DNA of 64,000 nucleotides from assembly GCF_004028155.1 (NCBI RefSeq), contig NZ_SBII01000001.1, positions 248,001-312,000 of the forward strand. The letters are read 5' to 3'. The DNA comes from Flavobacterium cerinum. GTDB taxonomy: Bacteria; Bacteroidota; Bacteroidia; Flavobacteriales; Flavobacteriaceae. A model generated the notes under the pieces. The model searched no databases. It saw nothing but the letters and a program-made list of their open reading frames with translations, and had not been told where the DNA came from. Positions 23,452-33,128 of this stretch are shown piece by piece (within the stretch, counting starts at the first letter, position 1; each line of letters begins with the position of its first letter). The translations under genes were made by a program, and so were the position numbers.

Positions 23452-26283
23452 TTAATGCGCTTCCAGCCAGTTTCGGCCTTCTCCAAGATCTACCTCCAAA
23501 GGAACATCAAGTACAAAAGCACTTTCCATTTCTTCTTTTATCATTGGTTTGATGCGTTCCAACTCACTATTATGAACGTCAAAAACAAGCTCATCGTGTA
23601 CCTGAAGTAACATTTTACTTTTCCAGTTCTCGTTTACAAGCCTTTTTTGGATATTGATCATGGCTATTTTTATAATATCGGCAGCGCTTCCCTGTATAGG
23701 GGCATTAACGGCGTTACGCTCAGCTCCGCCTCGAACGACCATATTTTGAGAGTTAATGTCTTTTAAATAACGGCGTCTGCCCGATATAGTTTGTACATAA
23801 CCCTGCTCTCTTGCTATTTCTACCTGTTCGCTTATATATTGTTTAAGCCTTGGGTACGTTTGGTAGTAAGCGTCAATAAGATCTTTAGATTCAGATCGGC
23901 TTAATGAAGTCTGGTTACTCAGTCCAAATGCCGATACACCATATACAATACCAAAGTTTACCGTTTTTGCATGGCTACGCTGCTCACGGGTTACTTCGGC
24001 TAAGGGTACATTAAATACTTTTGCTGCTGTAGCTGCGTGAATGTCTTCACCATTCTGGAACGAACGGACCATTTCCGGATCACCACTCAATGCAGCAATA
24101 ATACGTAATTCTATTTGCGAGTAATCGGCAGATACAATCGTGTATTCTTCATCGCGTGCTATAAATGCTTTTCGAATTTGTCTTCCTCTTTCAGTACGGA
24201 TAGGAATATTTTGCAGGTTAGGATTGTTAGAACTTAAACGTCCGGTCGCAGCTACTGTCTGCATATAGTCAGTATGTACACGCCCTGTTTTTGGCTCTAC
24301 CTGTAATGGTAATGCTTCTACATAGGTGTTTTGTAATTTAACAAGCTGTCTCCATTCCAGTATCTCCTGTACAATAGGATTGTCATTTGCCAGGTAAGAA
24401 AGTACTTCTTCACCTGTAGCATATTGACCTGTTTTAGTTTTCTTTTGTTTGTTGCCGCCTATTTTAAGTCGGTCAAACAATACTTCACCCAATTGTTTTG
24501 GCGAAGCAAGATTAAAAGGATCTCCGGCAGTTTCATATATTTTTTGTTCCAGCCTTTTAATGTCACTGGATAATTCTGCTGATAACTCTTTAAGATAGGC
24601 CGTGTCCAGGTTGATACCTTCCTGTTCCATGGCAGCAAGTACCGGCATAAGAGGGATCTCTATTTCGTCAAAAAGTTTTTTGGTATCTGTCTCGTCCAGC
24701 ATTGGAGCAAATACTTCTTTTAATTGTAGTGTTATATCGGCATCTTCAACAGCATATTCTTTTATCAGTTCAATCTCTACATCACGCATCGATTTTTGTC
24801 CCTTACCTTTTTTACCAATAAGGGTCTCAATAGCAACAGGAGAATATTTTAGATAAGTCTCTGCTAATATATCCATTCCATGACGCATATCCGGATTTAT
24901 AAGGTAATGCGCGATCATGGTGTCGAATAATTTACCTTTTACCGTGATGTTATAATTGGCTAGTATCTCAAGGTCGTATTTTAAGTTCTGGCCTATTTTT
25001 TCAATAGCTTCATCTTCAAAAAACGGAATGAATTTATTGATCAGTTCCTGTGCCTCGTCGCGGTCTGCAGGGAATGGAACATAGAATCCTTTGCCTTTCT
25101 CCCATGAAAATGACATTCCTACCAGTTCGGCAGTAAGGGCATTAACACCTGTGGTTTCGGTATCAAAACAAACGCTGGTTTGCTTTTGCAGATCACGCAG
25201 TAATAGTCCGGTAGCAATATTGCCTTGTACGGCCTGGTAAAAATGATCGGTGTTCTCGATAGTATTGTAAAAGCCGGATGTAGTTGCAGCAGCAGTTTCA
25301 TCGGTACTGTCTCCTCCAAATAAATCAAATTGCTGGTCATTTTTTGCAGCAGCTTTAGATGGAGCGTGAGTCAATACAGGAGTATCACTACTATTTTCGC
25401 CATCTACAAACAGTTTATGAAACTGTTCTGCCATTCGGCGGAATTCAAGTTCGTTGAATAAAGCTTCTACCTTTTCGGTATCTGGCTTTGTAAGTTCATA
25501 ATCTTCTTCGTTAAAGGTAACGTCACAATCAATTATAATGGTAGCAAGTTTTTTTGACATAATACCCTGTTCGGCATTTGCTTCAATGTTCTCACGCATT
25601 TTACCTTTTAATTCATGGGTATTGGCCAACAGATTTTCCATTGAGCCATATTCTTTAAGCAGTTTTTTAGCAGTCTTTTCACCTACACCCGGTAATCCGG
25701 GAATGTTATCTACAGCATCTCCCATCATTCCTAAAAAGTCAATAACCTGCTCCGGTCTTTCAATTTCAAAACGTTCCAGAACTTCCGGAACACCCCAAAT
25801 TTCGATACCATTACCCATACGTGCCGGACGATACATGAATATGTTTTCGCTAACCAATTGTGCAAAATCTTTATCGGGTGTTACCATGAACACCTTATAG
25901 CCTTCTTTTTCGGCCTGTTTTGCAATTGTACCAATAAGGTCATCCGCTTCACATCCTGCTAATTCAATAACAGGTATGTGCATTGCCTTTAATAGTTCCT
26001 GAATATAAGGAACTGCAATTTTTATGGCTTCGGGTGTTTCGTCACGATTAGCTTTGTAAGCCGTAAACATTTCGGTACGCACAAAACTTCCCTGTTTGTC
26101 AAATGCTACGGCAAGGTGATCGGGCTTTTCACGTTTTATAACATCGAGAAGCGAGTTCATGAACCCCATAATAGCCGAGGTATCCATTCCTTTAGAGTTG
26201 ATCCTTGGGTTTTTTATAAAGGCATAATAACCACGAAAGATTAAGGCATATGCATCAAGTAGGAAGAGTCTTTTCTGTGACAT
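23452..26283 (-). CDS. polA: DNA polymerase I
   Basis: The 943-residue enzyme fills gaps and removes RNA primers. Three domains are seen: the 5' nuclease (about residues 1-290; VAFDKQGSFVRTE, GCEADDLIGT, MVTPDKDFAQL), a 3'-5' exonuclease domain with an intact DxE motif (CFDTETTG, near 370), and the polymerase domain with motif A (SADYSQIELR, near 715), motif B (KTVNFGIVYGVSAFG) and motif C (QVHDELVF, near 895). The proofreading motif is lost in some bacterial PolI enzymes but kept here. Length is typical. Confidence 0.97.
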   Translation of the reverse strand: MSQKRLFLLDAYALIFRGYYAFIKNPRINSKGMDTSAIMGFMNSLLDVIKREKPDHLAVAFDKQGSFVRTEMFTAYKANRDETPEAIKIAVPYIQELLKAMHIPVIELAGCEADDLIGTIAKQAEKEGYKVFMVTPDKDFAQLVSENIFMYRPARMGNGIEIWGVPEVLERFEIERPEQVIDFLGMMGDAVDNIPGLPGVGEKTAKKLLKEYGSMENLLANTHELKGKMRENIEANAEQGIMSKKLATIIIDCDVTFNEEDYELTKPDTEKVEALFNELEFRRMAEQFHKLFVDGENSSDTPVLTHAPSKAAAKNDQQFDLFGGDSTDETAAATTSGFYNTIENTDHFYQAVQGNIATGLLLRDLQKQTSVCFDTETTGVNALTAELVGMSFSWEKGKGFYVPFPADRDEAQELINKFIPFFEDEAIEKIGQNLKYDLEILANYNITVKGKLFDTMIAHYLINPDMRHGMDILAETYLKYSPVAIETLIGKKGKGQKSMRDVEIELIKEYAVEDADITLQLKEVFAPMLDETDTKKLFDEIEIPLMPVLAAMEQEGINLDTAYLKELSAELSSDIKRLEQKIYETAGDPFNLASPKQLGEVLFDRLKIGGNKQKKTKTGQYATGEEVLSYLANDNPIVQEILEWRQLVKLQNTYVEALPLQVEPKTGRVHTDYMQTVAATGRLSSNNPNLQNIPIRTERGRQIRKAFIARDEEYTIVSADYSQIELRIIAALSGDPEMVRSFQNGEDIHAATAAKVFNVPLAEVTREQRSHAKTVNFGIVYGVSAFGLSNQTSLSRSESKDLIDAYYQTYPRLKQYISEQVEIAREQGYVQTISGRRRYLKDINSQNMVVRGGAERNAVNAPIQGSAADIIKIAMINIQKRLVNENWKSKMLLQVHDELVFDVHNSELERIKPMIKEEMESAFVLDVPLEVDLGEGRNWLEAH

Positions 26284-26356
26284 GTAAAATCAATTTGGTG
26301 TAAAAATAAGCAAACCGATGCAGAATAAGAAGTACCTGTATAATGAAACTTTAAAC

Positions 26357-26387
26357 AAAAGCCACATCGTTTGATGCGGCTTTAAAA
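26357..26387 (-). terminator. Terminator of the DoxX gene
   Basis: AAAGCCACATC - GTTT - GATGCGGCTTT, an 11-bp stem with one mismatch, between the DoxX stop (26409) and polA. Confidence 0.7.
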
Positions 26388-26408
26388 GTGAATAAGAAAG
26401 AATAAGTA

Positions 26409-26813
26409 TTAAACGGAAGCACGACTGCTATTCCTGTTGCCAAGACTAAGTGGACCTGAACCGAAATGGACTATAATTAGTGCGCCGCCTATCATAGAAA
26501 TGTTTTTCATAAATGCCGCCATATCCATTTGTTGCGCCATTGGGTCTGAGATTGTCCAGAAATTATGAAGCATAACTGTTACAGGTAGTAAAAACAGGAT
26601 AATAAGCCATGCGCCATATTTTGCTTTATAGCCTAAGATTATGCTTAGTGCACCAATTAGTTCTATAATTCCTGATAAAGGAACAAGGAACGAAGCCATT
26701 GGTACACCTTTTGAAGCTGCGTAGCCTATTGAAGGTTCGGAAAAATGACCAAAAGACGATAAAAGGAAAATTAAAGAGAATAATATTCTCCCTGCTAAAA
26801 GGGTGTATTTCAT
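26409..26813 (-). CDS. DoxX family membrane protein
   Basis: The product (134 residues from the ATG at 26813) has four predicted membrane helices and the DoxX pattern GRILFSLIFLLSSFGHF and SGIIELIGALSIILGY. The frame stays open further upstream, but the ATG at 26813 begins with the conserved first helix, and upstream codons would run through the divergent promoter region. It faces an HxlR regulator across about 100 bp that holds two palindromes. DoxX/HxlR pairs of this kind are common; HxlR probably represses DoxX under redox or aldehyde-type stress, by analogy. Confidence 0.85.
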   Translation of the reverse strand: MKYTLLAGRILFSLIFLLSSFGHFSEPSIGYAASKGVPMASFLVPLSGIIELIGALSIILGYKAKYGAWLIILFLLPVTVMLHNFWTISDPMAQQMDMAAFMKNISMIGGALIIVHFGSGPLSLGNRNSSRASV

Positions 26814-26842
26814 TTTTTTGGGTTTTAGTGTTTTTGTTGAAA

Positions 26843-26860
26843 CAAATGTATTTACATTTG
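26843..26860. promoter_or_regulatory. Palindrome carrying face-to-face TAnnTTTG boxes (DoxX/HxlR)
   Basis: CAAATGTA-TT-TACATTTG is a perfect palindrome. On each strand it offers a TACATTTG -7 box, one pointing to DoxX and one to HxlR. The -33 elements are not clear (a TTG 16 nt upstream on the plus strand only). Confidence 0.5.
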
Positions 26861-26876
26861 CTATACGAAAGTAAGT

Positions 26877-26894
26877 ACTATACCTGTGTATAGT
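26877..26894. promoter_or_regulatory. Probable HxlR operator
   Basis: ACTATAC-CTGT-GTATAGT is a perfect 7-bp inverted repeat, with further GTATAGTG copies at 26888 and 26906. It lies in the divergent region just upstream of the HxlR gene. Confidence 0.5.
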
Positions 26895-26913
26895 GCTATC
26901 AACCGGTATAGTG

Positions 26914-27282
26914 ATGAGAAGAGATACAGAACATTTGGAAATAGGGAAATGCATGGGGATGATACTTCCCGTTAGAGATGCCCTCGATGTGTTGAATGGT
27001 AAATGGAAGCTGCCGATATTAATTTCTCTTACTTTAGGTAAAAAGAGGTTTGGCGAAATGGCTAAAGAAATACCTAAAATAACCGACAGGATGCTTTCTA
27101 AGGAATTGCGTGACCTTGAGATGCATGGACTCGTGAAGCGTACTGTTTACGACACTATTCCTGTGGTGGTTGAATATTCGCTTACAGAATATGGATACTC
27201 ATTGGATAAAGTGATAGAAGAACTGCGTAACTGGGGCATACAGCACAGGCAACGTATTATTAATGGTGTTACCGCCAAATAG
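26914..27282 (+). CDS. HxlR family winged-helix transcriptional regulator
   Basis: The 122-residue product contains the HxlR domain: CMGMILPVRDALDVLNGKWK, LISLTLGKKRFGEMAKEIPK, ITDRMLSKELRDLEMHGLVK and VEYSLTEYGYSL. The early Cys (KCMGM) is in the position used for redox or electrophile sensing in YodB/HypR-type members. I use the ATG at 26914; an upstream in-frame GTG at 26893 lies within the operator palindrome. It is divergent from DoxX, its likely target. Confidence 0.88.
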   Translation: MRRDTEHLEIGKCMGMILPVRDALDVLNGKWKLPILISLTLGKKRFGEMAKEIPKITDRMLSKELRDLEMHGLVKRTVYDTIPVVVEYSLTEYGYSLDKVIEELRNWGIQHRQRIINGVTAK

Positions 27283-27331
27283 ATTATTTGTAACAATTTT
27301 TTGCTTTATTCGTTAATAAAAAAAAGACATT

Positions 27332-28561
27332 ATGTTTCGTTGGATATTATTCATTGTTTTTGTTGCTCTTATTGAAATCTATACCTTTCAGGCTGTAAAA
27401 ACACTCACAAAAATAAGATGGGTTCAGTATACTTATCTTGTCGTTTCACTACTCATCATTATTTATATTGCTTATCAGTTTACTCAGTTTGACAGGAGTG
27501 TAGGGCAGACAAAACAAACCATGCTTACACTGGGTTTGCTGCTTATAACGTTCCTGCCTAAAATAATCATTACAGTTGTAATGTTTGGTGAAGATGTGAT
27601 TAGGGTATTCGATGGCTTTATGAAAGAGTTTTTGGGTAACAGTAATGAATCGTTCCTGCCCGACAGGCGAAAGTTTGTAAGCCAGGCAGCATTAGGACTG
27701 GCGGCTATTCCGTTTTTATCATTGCTTTATGGTATGACAAAAGGGAAGTACAATTTCAAGGTTATTAAGCAGACTATATTTTTCCCGGATCTTCCAGATA
27801 ATTTTGATGGAATGACCATCACTCAGATTTCAGATATTCATAGTGGTAGTTTTGATGATCATGAAGAGATCAATCATGCTATTGATATGATCAATGCCCA
27901 AAAGTCAGACATTATATTGTTTACAGGAGACATTGTAAACACTCATGCTACCGAAATGCACCCCTGGATCGATGCTTTTAAACGTATTGAAACTCCGGCT
28001 ATGGGGAAATATTCGGTATTAGGTAATCATGATTATGGCGAATATGTTACCTGGCCATCGGAAAAAGACAAGAAGGACAACTTTGATGCAATTAAAGACC
28101 TGCACAGGCAGATTGATTTTAAGCTATTGCTTAATGAAAATATAAAACTGGAAAGAGACGGACAGCAAATAACATTAGTTGGAGTAGAGAACTGGGGTGA
28201 AGGCTTTAAACAGGCGGGCGATCTTTCTAAAGCATCGGTAGGAGTAAAGCCGGAAGACTTTAAAATACTAATGAGCCATGATCCATCACATTGGGAATAT
28301 GAGGTTAAAAGCAATGTAAACAATTATCAGTTAACGCTTAGCGGGCATACACACGGTTTGCAGTTTGGTATAGAAATTCCGGGAATTATAAAATGGAGCC
28401 CTGTTCAATACCGCTACAAACAATGGGCTGGTTTGTATGAAAATTTAGGTAGATATATTTATGTTAACCGTGGCTTTGGGTTTCATGCCTATCCTGGTCG
28501 TGTAGGGATCTGGCCGGAAATTACTGTTATCGAACTAAAAAAAGGCGAAAGAGTAGGCTAA
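27332..28561 (+). CDS. Membrane-anchored calcineurin-like metallophosphoesterase
   Basis: The 409-residue protein has membrane helices at about residues 3-20, 33-50 and 66-86, then a twin-arginine-like DRRKFVSQAALGLAAIPF (111-128). The metallophosphoesterase domain has all metal motifs: QISDIHSGS (D168, H170), LFTGDIVN, VLGNHDYGE, LMSHDPSHW and LSGHTHGLQFG. Family members with this architecture include YkuE-type enzymes acting on lipid-linked phosphates such as UDP-diacylglucosamine-like substrates; the substrate here is unknown. The active site faces outward if topology follows the motif order. Confidence 0.88.
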   Translation: MFRWILFIVFVALIEIYTFQAVKTLTKIRWVQYTYLVVSLLIIIYIAYQFTQFDRSVGQTKQTMLTLGLLLITFLPKIIITVVMFGEDVIRVFDGFMKEFLGNSNESFLPDRRKFVSQAALGLAAIPFLSLLYGMTKGKYNFKVIKQTIFFPDLPDNFDGMTITQISDIHSGSFDDHEEINHAIDMINAQKSDIILFTGDIVNTHATEMHPWIDAFKRIETPAMGKYSVLGNHDYGEYVTWPSEKDKKDNFDAIKDLHRQIDFKLLLNENIKLERDGQQITLVGVENWGEGFKQAGDLSKASVGVKPEDFKILMSHDPSHWEYEVKSNVNNYQLTLSGHTHGLQFGIEIPGIIKWSPVQYRYKQWAGLYENLGRYIYVNRGFGFHAYPGRVGIWPEITVIELKKGERVG

Positions 28562-28575
28562 TTTCGTAAAAATGT

Positions 28576-28583
28576 TATATTTG
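28576..28583 (+). promoter_or_regulatory. Candidate -7 box for the thioredoxin-like gene
   Basis: TATATTTG, 53 nt before the ATG at 28637. No TTG at the expected -33 distance. Confidence 0.4.
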
Positions 28584-28636
28584 TATAATAATTACTTACA
28601 AAAAAGTTTTAAAGTCAGTTTTAAAATTTCAATTTT

Positions 28637-28933
28637 ATGTCAAAATTTGGAGAACTTATAAACTCCCAGGTACCTGTACTGATTGATTTTTATACAGAGT
28701 GGAATGAGCCTTCCGTATCAATGCACCCCGTTATAAGGGATGTTGCGGCAGCGCTTGGTGATAGGGCAAAAGTCATAAAAATTGACGTTGACAAAAACCA
28801 GGAGTTGGCTGATGCGTTAAGGATTAAAGGACTTCCTACTCTGATGATCTATAAAGACGGTCAAATGGTATGGAGGCAGTCGGGCGAACTGGATGCCAAT
28901 ACCATTATCGGACTTGTGCAGGAGCAGATCTAA
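28637..28933 (+). CDS. Thioredoxin-fold protein lacking both active-site cysteines
   Basis: The 98-residue protein has the complete thioredoxin fold: PVLIDFYTEW, a central KVIKIDVDKNQELADALRI, the cis-proline GLPTLMIYKDG and a final helix. The WCGPC active site reads W22-N23-E24-P25-S26, and no cysteine occurs anywhere in the protein. It cannot do thiol-disulfide exchange, so a chaperone, docking or scaffold role is more likely. The fold is well conserved, arguing against decay. Its stop overlaps the 3' end of the convergent deacetylase gene. Confidence 0.88.
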   Translation: MSKFGELINSQVPVLIDFYTEWNEPSVSMHPVIRDVAAALGDRAKVIKIDVDKNQELADALRIKGLPTLMIYKDGQMVWRQSGELDANTIIGLVQEQI

Positions 28934-29571
28934 TTTATCGTACTAAAACTAAATCCATTTTCTTTTAGATATTCTAAAACTTTGGGAAGGGTGTATTCCA
29001 GATTGGGAAATGCCTTGACGCTGTCATGGAATATAATTACGCTGCCTTCGGTAACATTATCTATAACATTGTGCAGACACTGTTCTGGCGTTATATAGGT
29101 ATCAAAATCTGCACTAAGCACATCCCACATAATTATCTTATAGCCTTTCTCTCTAATTTCTTTTGCCTGCTGCTTTTTTATTTTGCCGTAGGGCGGGCGA
29201 AATAGCTTTGCATTACTGTTGCTTGCTCTGTTGGTAATGGATTGTTCACAGGCTTCCATATTCTCTAAATAAGACATGTTTTCAGTATTCCAGCCATTAA
29301 CATGATTATAGGTATGATTGCCTATGGTATGGCCTTCATCAATTACTTTCTGGAAAATATCAGGGTGCTTTTCTATATTGCTGCCAATACAAAAAAAGAC
29401 AGCCTTACAATTGTAGGTTTTTAGCTGTCCTAAAACCCATTCGGTGACTTCAGGGGTTGGGCCATCATCAAAAGTAAGATAAACCGTTTTGTTGTTATTA
29501 GGAATATCCCAAACGTAGCCGGAAAAGAATCTCTTTATAAACCATCGTGTTTTTACCCAATACAATTTCAT
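28930..29571 (-). CDS. Polysaccharide deacetylase (NodB-type)
   Basis: The product (213 residues from the ATG at 29571) has the five NodB motifs: TFDDGPTPEVT (catalytic base and metal Asp), TIGNHTYNH (metal His pair), FRPPYGK, a tryptophan motif WDVLSADFDTY, and IIFHDS. These are the residues expected of an active metal-dependent N-deacetylase for peptidoglycan or chitin-like sugars. An N-terminal basic/hydrophobic segment is short and may anchor the protein. The frame is open further upstream, but the domain begins soon after this ATG. It converges with the thioredoxin-like gene. Confidence 0.88.
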   Translation of the reverse strand: MKLYWVKTRWFIKRFFSGYVWDIPNNNKTVYLTFDDGPTPEVTEWVLGQLKTYNCKAVFFCIGSNIEKHPDIFQKVIDEGHTIGNHTYNHVNGWNTENMSYLENMEACEQSITNRASNSNAKLFRPPYGKIKKQQAKEIREKGYKIIMWDVLSADFDTYITPEQCLHNVIDNVTEGSVIIFHDSVKAFPNLEYTLPKVLEYLKENGFSFSTIN

Positions 29572-29584
29572 ACTATTACTTTTA

Positions 29585-29620
29585 AAAAAGAATGCAGTAC
29601 TATATAAAAAAGTACTGCAT
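29585..29620 (-). terminator. Terminator of the first DUF2723 gene
   Basis: ATGCAGTACT and AGTACTGCAT (29592-29601, 29611-29620) form a perfect 10-bp stem, followed on the minus strand by TTCTTTTTT. Confidence 0.7.
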
Positions 29621-29645
29621 CTCAAAGTTAAGAATAGTAAGTTAA

Positions 29646-32600
29646 CTATTCATTATCTCTTTTATGATTTGGAAACTTACTGTTATATTTATTAAATATA
29701 ACTTTAGCCTTATTGTAGTACTCAGTATCACCACTGTCTTTCATTATCCATAAAAGGCTTCTGTAGCGCTCTATTGCTGTGATAATATCCATATTGATCG
29801 CATTTCTGTCTGCCATAGACAGCCCTTCATAATAGGTTAGGTTCTCCTGGTACTTCTTAGACAATTCGTCTAACAACTCACGTGCTTTTTGTTTTTCGTC
29901 AAGTTCATAGTACCCTGTTGCAAATGGTTCAACTAAAGTGTAATACTCATAATATTTTACCGGCATTTTTGTCATGGCCAGGTCTATTACTTTTTTAGCT
30001 TTATCTTTTTTACCTTCTTTAATAAGGGCTTCCATAAGCCTTGCTAAATTGGTACGGTAAGTAATACTGTTTTTGCGTGTCTCAGGATCATGGTAGATCT
30101 TAGGACTTTCGCTATTGCCCCAATCCCATGACATTACAAGGCTGTACATTTTTTCAGTATCAATATAACCCATATCAAGCGGGCTGCCATCTTTAGGTAT
30201 AGCTGTTTTTACAGGGATAAGTTTATATACCATACCATCTAATTCAAGATAGTCTTTCATCCATAGGTAATCGTCATCACCAAAGCTTCCACCTGTAAAG
30301 TAAACGGGTCTTTTCCAGTTATTATTGCTAATGATGTCAAGCATCATTAGGCGGTTTTTATAAATAGCATCCCCTTTAATATCGATATCTATAGACGGTA
30401 CAATGGAGTCATACAATTGAGGTGAAACAACCTTATTTTTAATAATTTCTTCCCTGTTTACAGGAATACTTATTTTGTTTGTAGGGTAGAAATTAACAAA
30501 ATGACCATTATTCAGCTCTTTTTTAACCCTTGGGTCATCCGATGCTATAAAAGCTAAAAGATCTTTAAGCGGCCAGCGATTTTTACTTTCAGGAACATAA
30601 AGGCTGTAGTCACGGGTACCTTGTTTGTACTGGTCGTAAGTAAAGTTTATCGGCATAGGCTCCGATTCATAAGCTTTAGCTTTCATCTGCTCAATGTACC
30701 AGTCGGTCATTAATAAACTTGTATTTACGATCCTTACATCAGTACGGTAGCCTTCAATTTCCTGTGCATACCATAACGGGAATGTATCGTTATCACCAAT
30801 AGTAAATAATATAGCATTAGGCTCACATGATGACAGGTAACTTTTTGCCATTGCAATTGCTGTGTATTTACCTGAACGGTCATGGTCATCCCAGTTTTCT
30901 TTTGCCATTAATACAGGCGCTGCCAGTAATGAAACGGCTATAACAACCGGTCCGGCAATTTTAGGCTGCAGGTATTTTTTAATTCCGTCATAAATGGCAT
31001 ATACGCCAAATGCGATCCACATGGCAAACACATAGAATGAGCCTACAAGGGCATAATCTCTTTCACGCGGTTCAAACGGACGCTCATTAAGGTATATTTT
31101 TAACGCGATCCCGGTAAACAGGAATAGCGTTAAAAGTACATAGAAGCTCTTCGGGTCTTTTCTTGCGTGGAAAGCAAGCCCTATAAGCCCCAGTATGAAT
31201 GGAAGGAAGTAATACATATTACGCCCTTTGTTATTTAATTGATCAGATGGCAGGTTTTGCTGCGATCCTAAATGCATTTCATCAATCGGGGTTATTCCGC
31301 TCAGCCAGTTACCATCAATATTGTCATATTTACCCTGAATGTCATTCTGCCTTCCGGTAAAGTTCCACATCAGGTACCTCCAGTACATATAACCAAACTG
31401 GTATTCGAACATGTATTGCATGTTGTCTCCAAAAGAAGGTTTTTCTACAATAAGGTAGTCGCCGTAGGTTTTAAGGAACTTATTGTATTGGTCAAGATCA
31501 ACATCACCTTTACGGTAAGCGTTCCTAAATTCAGATACAACACTTTCTATTTCGCCTCTAACTTGAATTATAGCAGTATTATAGTCTTCCTCAGTCATTT
31601 GATCAATAGGAAGGCCATATTTCATAAGCTCTTTATCGTAATCATAACCCGGATCTAATTTAAATCCAAGGGGTTTTGTAAAACGCATATAGTTTACGGC
31701 ATGATCTGTACTCCACATTCTAGGCAAAAAGCCTTTATGGTTATCATCTGTGTTCTGTTTTGCATTTTTATAATTGTTTACAATAACATATTTACCTGTT
31801 TTGTAATCTCTCTGGTAGTTTGGCTTTTCATCCTCATAGGGTCTTGTTTTATCAAGGCCGGCATATACGTCAGAATACATAGGACCATAAAACAGCTTTT
31901 GCTCACCATACTGCTCCCTGTTATAGTAAGCAAGTACCTCTGCGGCATCCGAAGGTTTGTTTTCATTGATCACCACATTTGCATTGGCACGAATAGGTAG
32001 CATCATCCATGTAGAGAAACCTATAAAAATGAAAAGTATACAAAGTATCAGGGTATTGTAAAAAGGAAGGTTTTTCTTCTTTGTAAAGTTCAGGCTGAAA
32101 TAAAAGAACGCTATAATAAAAAGTGTTATGAATATAGTTCCTGAATTAAAGGGCATCCCTAATGAATTTACCATGAATATTTCGGTTTTCCCGAATAATG
32201 CCATGGTATAAGGCAATAGCAGTTTAAAGATAAACAGAAGTATCGCTACAATAACCACATTAGCAATAATGAAGCTTTTAACAGTGATCTTTTGGTAATT
32301 CTTAAAGTAGTAGATGAATCCGATTGACGGTATGGTTAATAAAGCCATAAAGTGAACACCAAACGATAAACCAATAACTAACGAAATGATAAGCAGCCAT
32401 TTGTTTCCTCTTGGCGTATGCATTTCCTGTTCCCAACGAAGACCCAGCCAAAGCAGTAAAGCAATGAATAAGGATGCCATAGCATAAACTTCGGCTTCTA
32501 CAGCGTTAAACCAAAAACTATCGGTAAAAGTATAAGCAAGACTGCCCACTGCCGAAGCACCTAATATTACAACAGCATTATTATTGTTTAGTTCTGAAGT

Positions 32601-32927
32601 TTTGGCTACAATGTTTTTAAGCACTATAGTTAATGACCAAAACATAAAAAGAATAGTGAAGGCACTTGAAAATACCGACATCATGTTCACCATAAGTGCC
32701 ACTTTATCAGGGGCTGTTGCAAACATGGCAAAGAAAGCGCCCATCATTTGATAAAGGGGAGCTCCCGGTGGGTGTCCTACTTCTAGTTTTGCAGCGGTAG
32801 AGATGTATTCGCCACAATCCCAAAAGCTAAGGGTAGGTTCTACTGTTAATGAATAAACCAGTAGTGCAATGGCAAAAACAGACCATCCTAAGATGGTATT
32901 CCATTTTTTGAAATCGAATGTTATCAT
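29646..32927 (-). CDS. DUF2723 (TMEM260-like) membrane glycosyltransferase, paralogue 1
   Basis: The 1093-residue protein has about 11-13 membrane helices in two blocks (roughly residues 13-320 and 575-680), a large soluble insertion between them and a C-terminal soluble region (about 700-1093). The GT-C type acidic motif lies in the first loop: SFWDCGEY (D37, E40), followed by KLEVGHPPGAPLY. DUF2723 is the domain of human TMEM260, a protein O-mannosyltransferase, so protein or lipid glycosylation at the membrane is the likely role; bacterial members are not well characterised. A paralogue of equal length lies at 34955, and a serine hydrolase gene separates them. Confidence 0.85.
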   Translation of the reverse strand: MITFDFKKWNTILGWSVFAIALLVYSLTVEPTLSFWDCGEYISTAAKLEVGHPPGAPLYQMMGAFFAMFATAPDKVALMVNMMSVFSSAFTILFMFWSLTIVLKNIVAKTSELNNNNAVVILGASAVGSLAYTFTDSFWFNAVEAEVYAMASLFIALLLWLGLRWEQEMHTPRGNKWLLIISLVIGLSFGVHFMALLTIPSIGFIYYFKNYQKITVKSFIIANVVIVAILLFIFKLLLPYTMALFGKTEIFMVNSLGMPFNSGTIFITLFIIAFFYFSLNFTKKKNLPFYNTLILCILFIFIGFSTWMMLPIRANANVVINENKPSDAAEVLAYYNREQYGEQKLFYGPMYSDVYAGLDKTRPYEDEKPNYQRDYKTGKYVIVNNYKNAKQNTDDNHKGFLPRMWSTDHAVNYMRFTKPLGFKLDPGYDYDKELMKYGLPIDQMTEEDYNTAIIQVRGEIESVVSEFRNAYRKGDVDLDQYNKFLKTYGDYLIVEKPSFGDNMQYMFEYQFGYMYWRYLMWNFTGRQNDIQGKYDNIDGNWLSGITPIDEMHLGSQQNLPSDQLNNKGRNMYYFLPFILGLIGLAFHARKDPKSFYVLLTLFLFTGIALKIYLNERPFEPRERDYALVGSFYVFAMWIAFGVYAIYDGIKKYLQPKIAGPVVIAVSLLAAPVLMAKENWDDHDRSGKYTAIAMAKSYLSSCEPNAILFTIGDNDTFPLWYAQEIEGYRTDVRIVNTSLLMTDWYIEQMKAKAYESEPMPINFTYDQYKQGTRDYSLYVPESKNRWPLKDLLAFIASDDPRVKKELNNGHFVNFYPTNKISIPVNREEIIKNKVVSPQLYDSIVPSIDIDIKGDAIYKNRLMMLDIISNNNWKRPVYFTGGSFGDDDYLWMKDYLELDGMVYKLIPVKTAIPKDGSPLDMGYIDTEKMYSLVMSWDWGNSESPKIYHDPETRKNSITYRTNLARLMEALIKEGKKDKAKKVIDLAMTKMPVKYYEYYTLVEPFATGYYELDEKQKARELLDELSKKYQENLTYYEGLSMADRNAINMDIITAIERYRSLLWIMKDSGDTEYYNKAKVIFNKYNSKFPNHKRDNE

Positions 32928-33081
32928 GTAATGATTCGTTGTTCGGGATTATTACTTAATGCAAAGAAACTATTTTTTTACAAAAGGGAAGGGTTTAAAA
33001 ACCGTTTTTATCAAGCTGGAATGGCTAAAGTTTTGCAAAAAGTGAATTTTAAGGATTTTGTTTTATAGTCTTCCTTAAAAT

Positions 33082-33115
33082 AAAACAAGGCTGCCATTTT
33101 TGGCAGCCTTGTTTT
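33082..33115. terminator. Terminator after the serine hydrolase gene
   Basis: AAAACAAGGCTGCCA and TGGCAGCCTTGTTTT form a perfect 15-bp stem with a TTTT loop, just past the stop at 33129. Confidence 0.92.
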
Positions 33116-33128
33116 AGGAGTAATCTGT

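Noticed and set aside
26893..26913. Upstream GTG start for the HxlR gene
   Set aside because: It lies within the operator palindrome; the ATG at 26914 keeps the whole domain.
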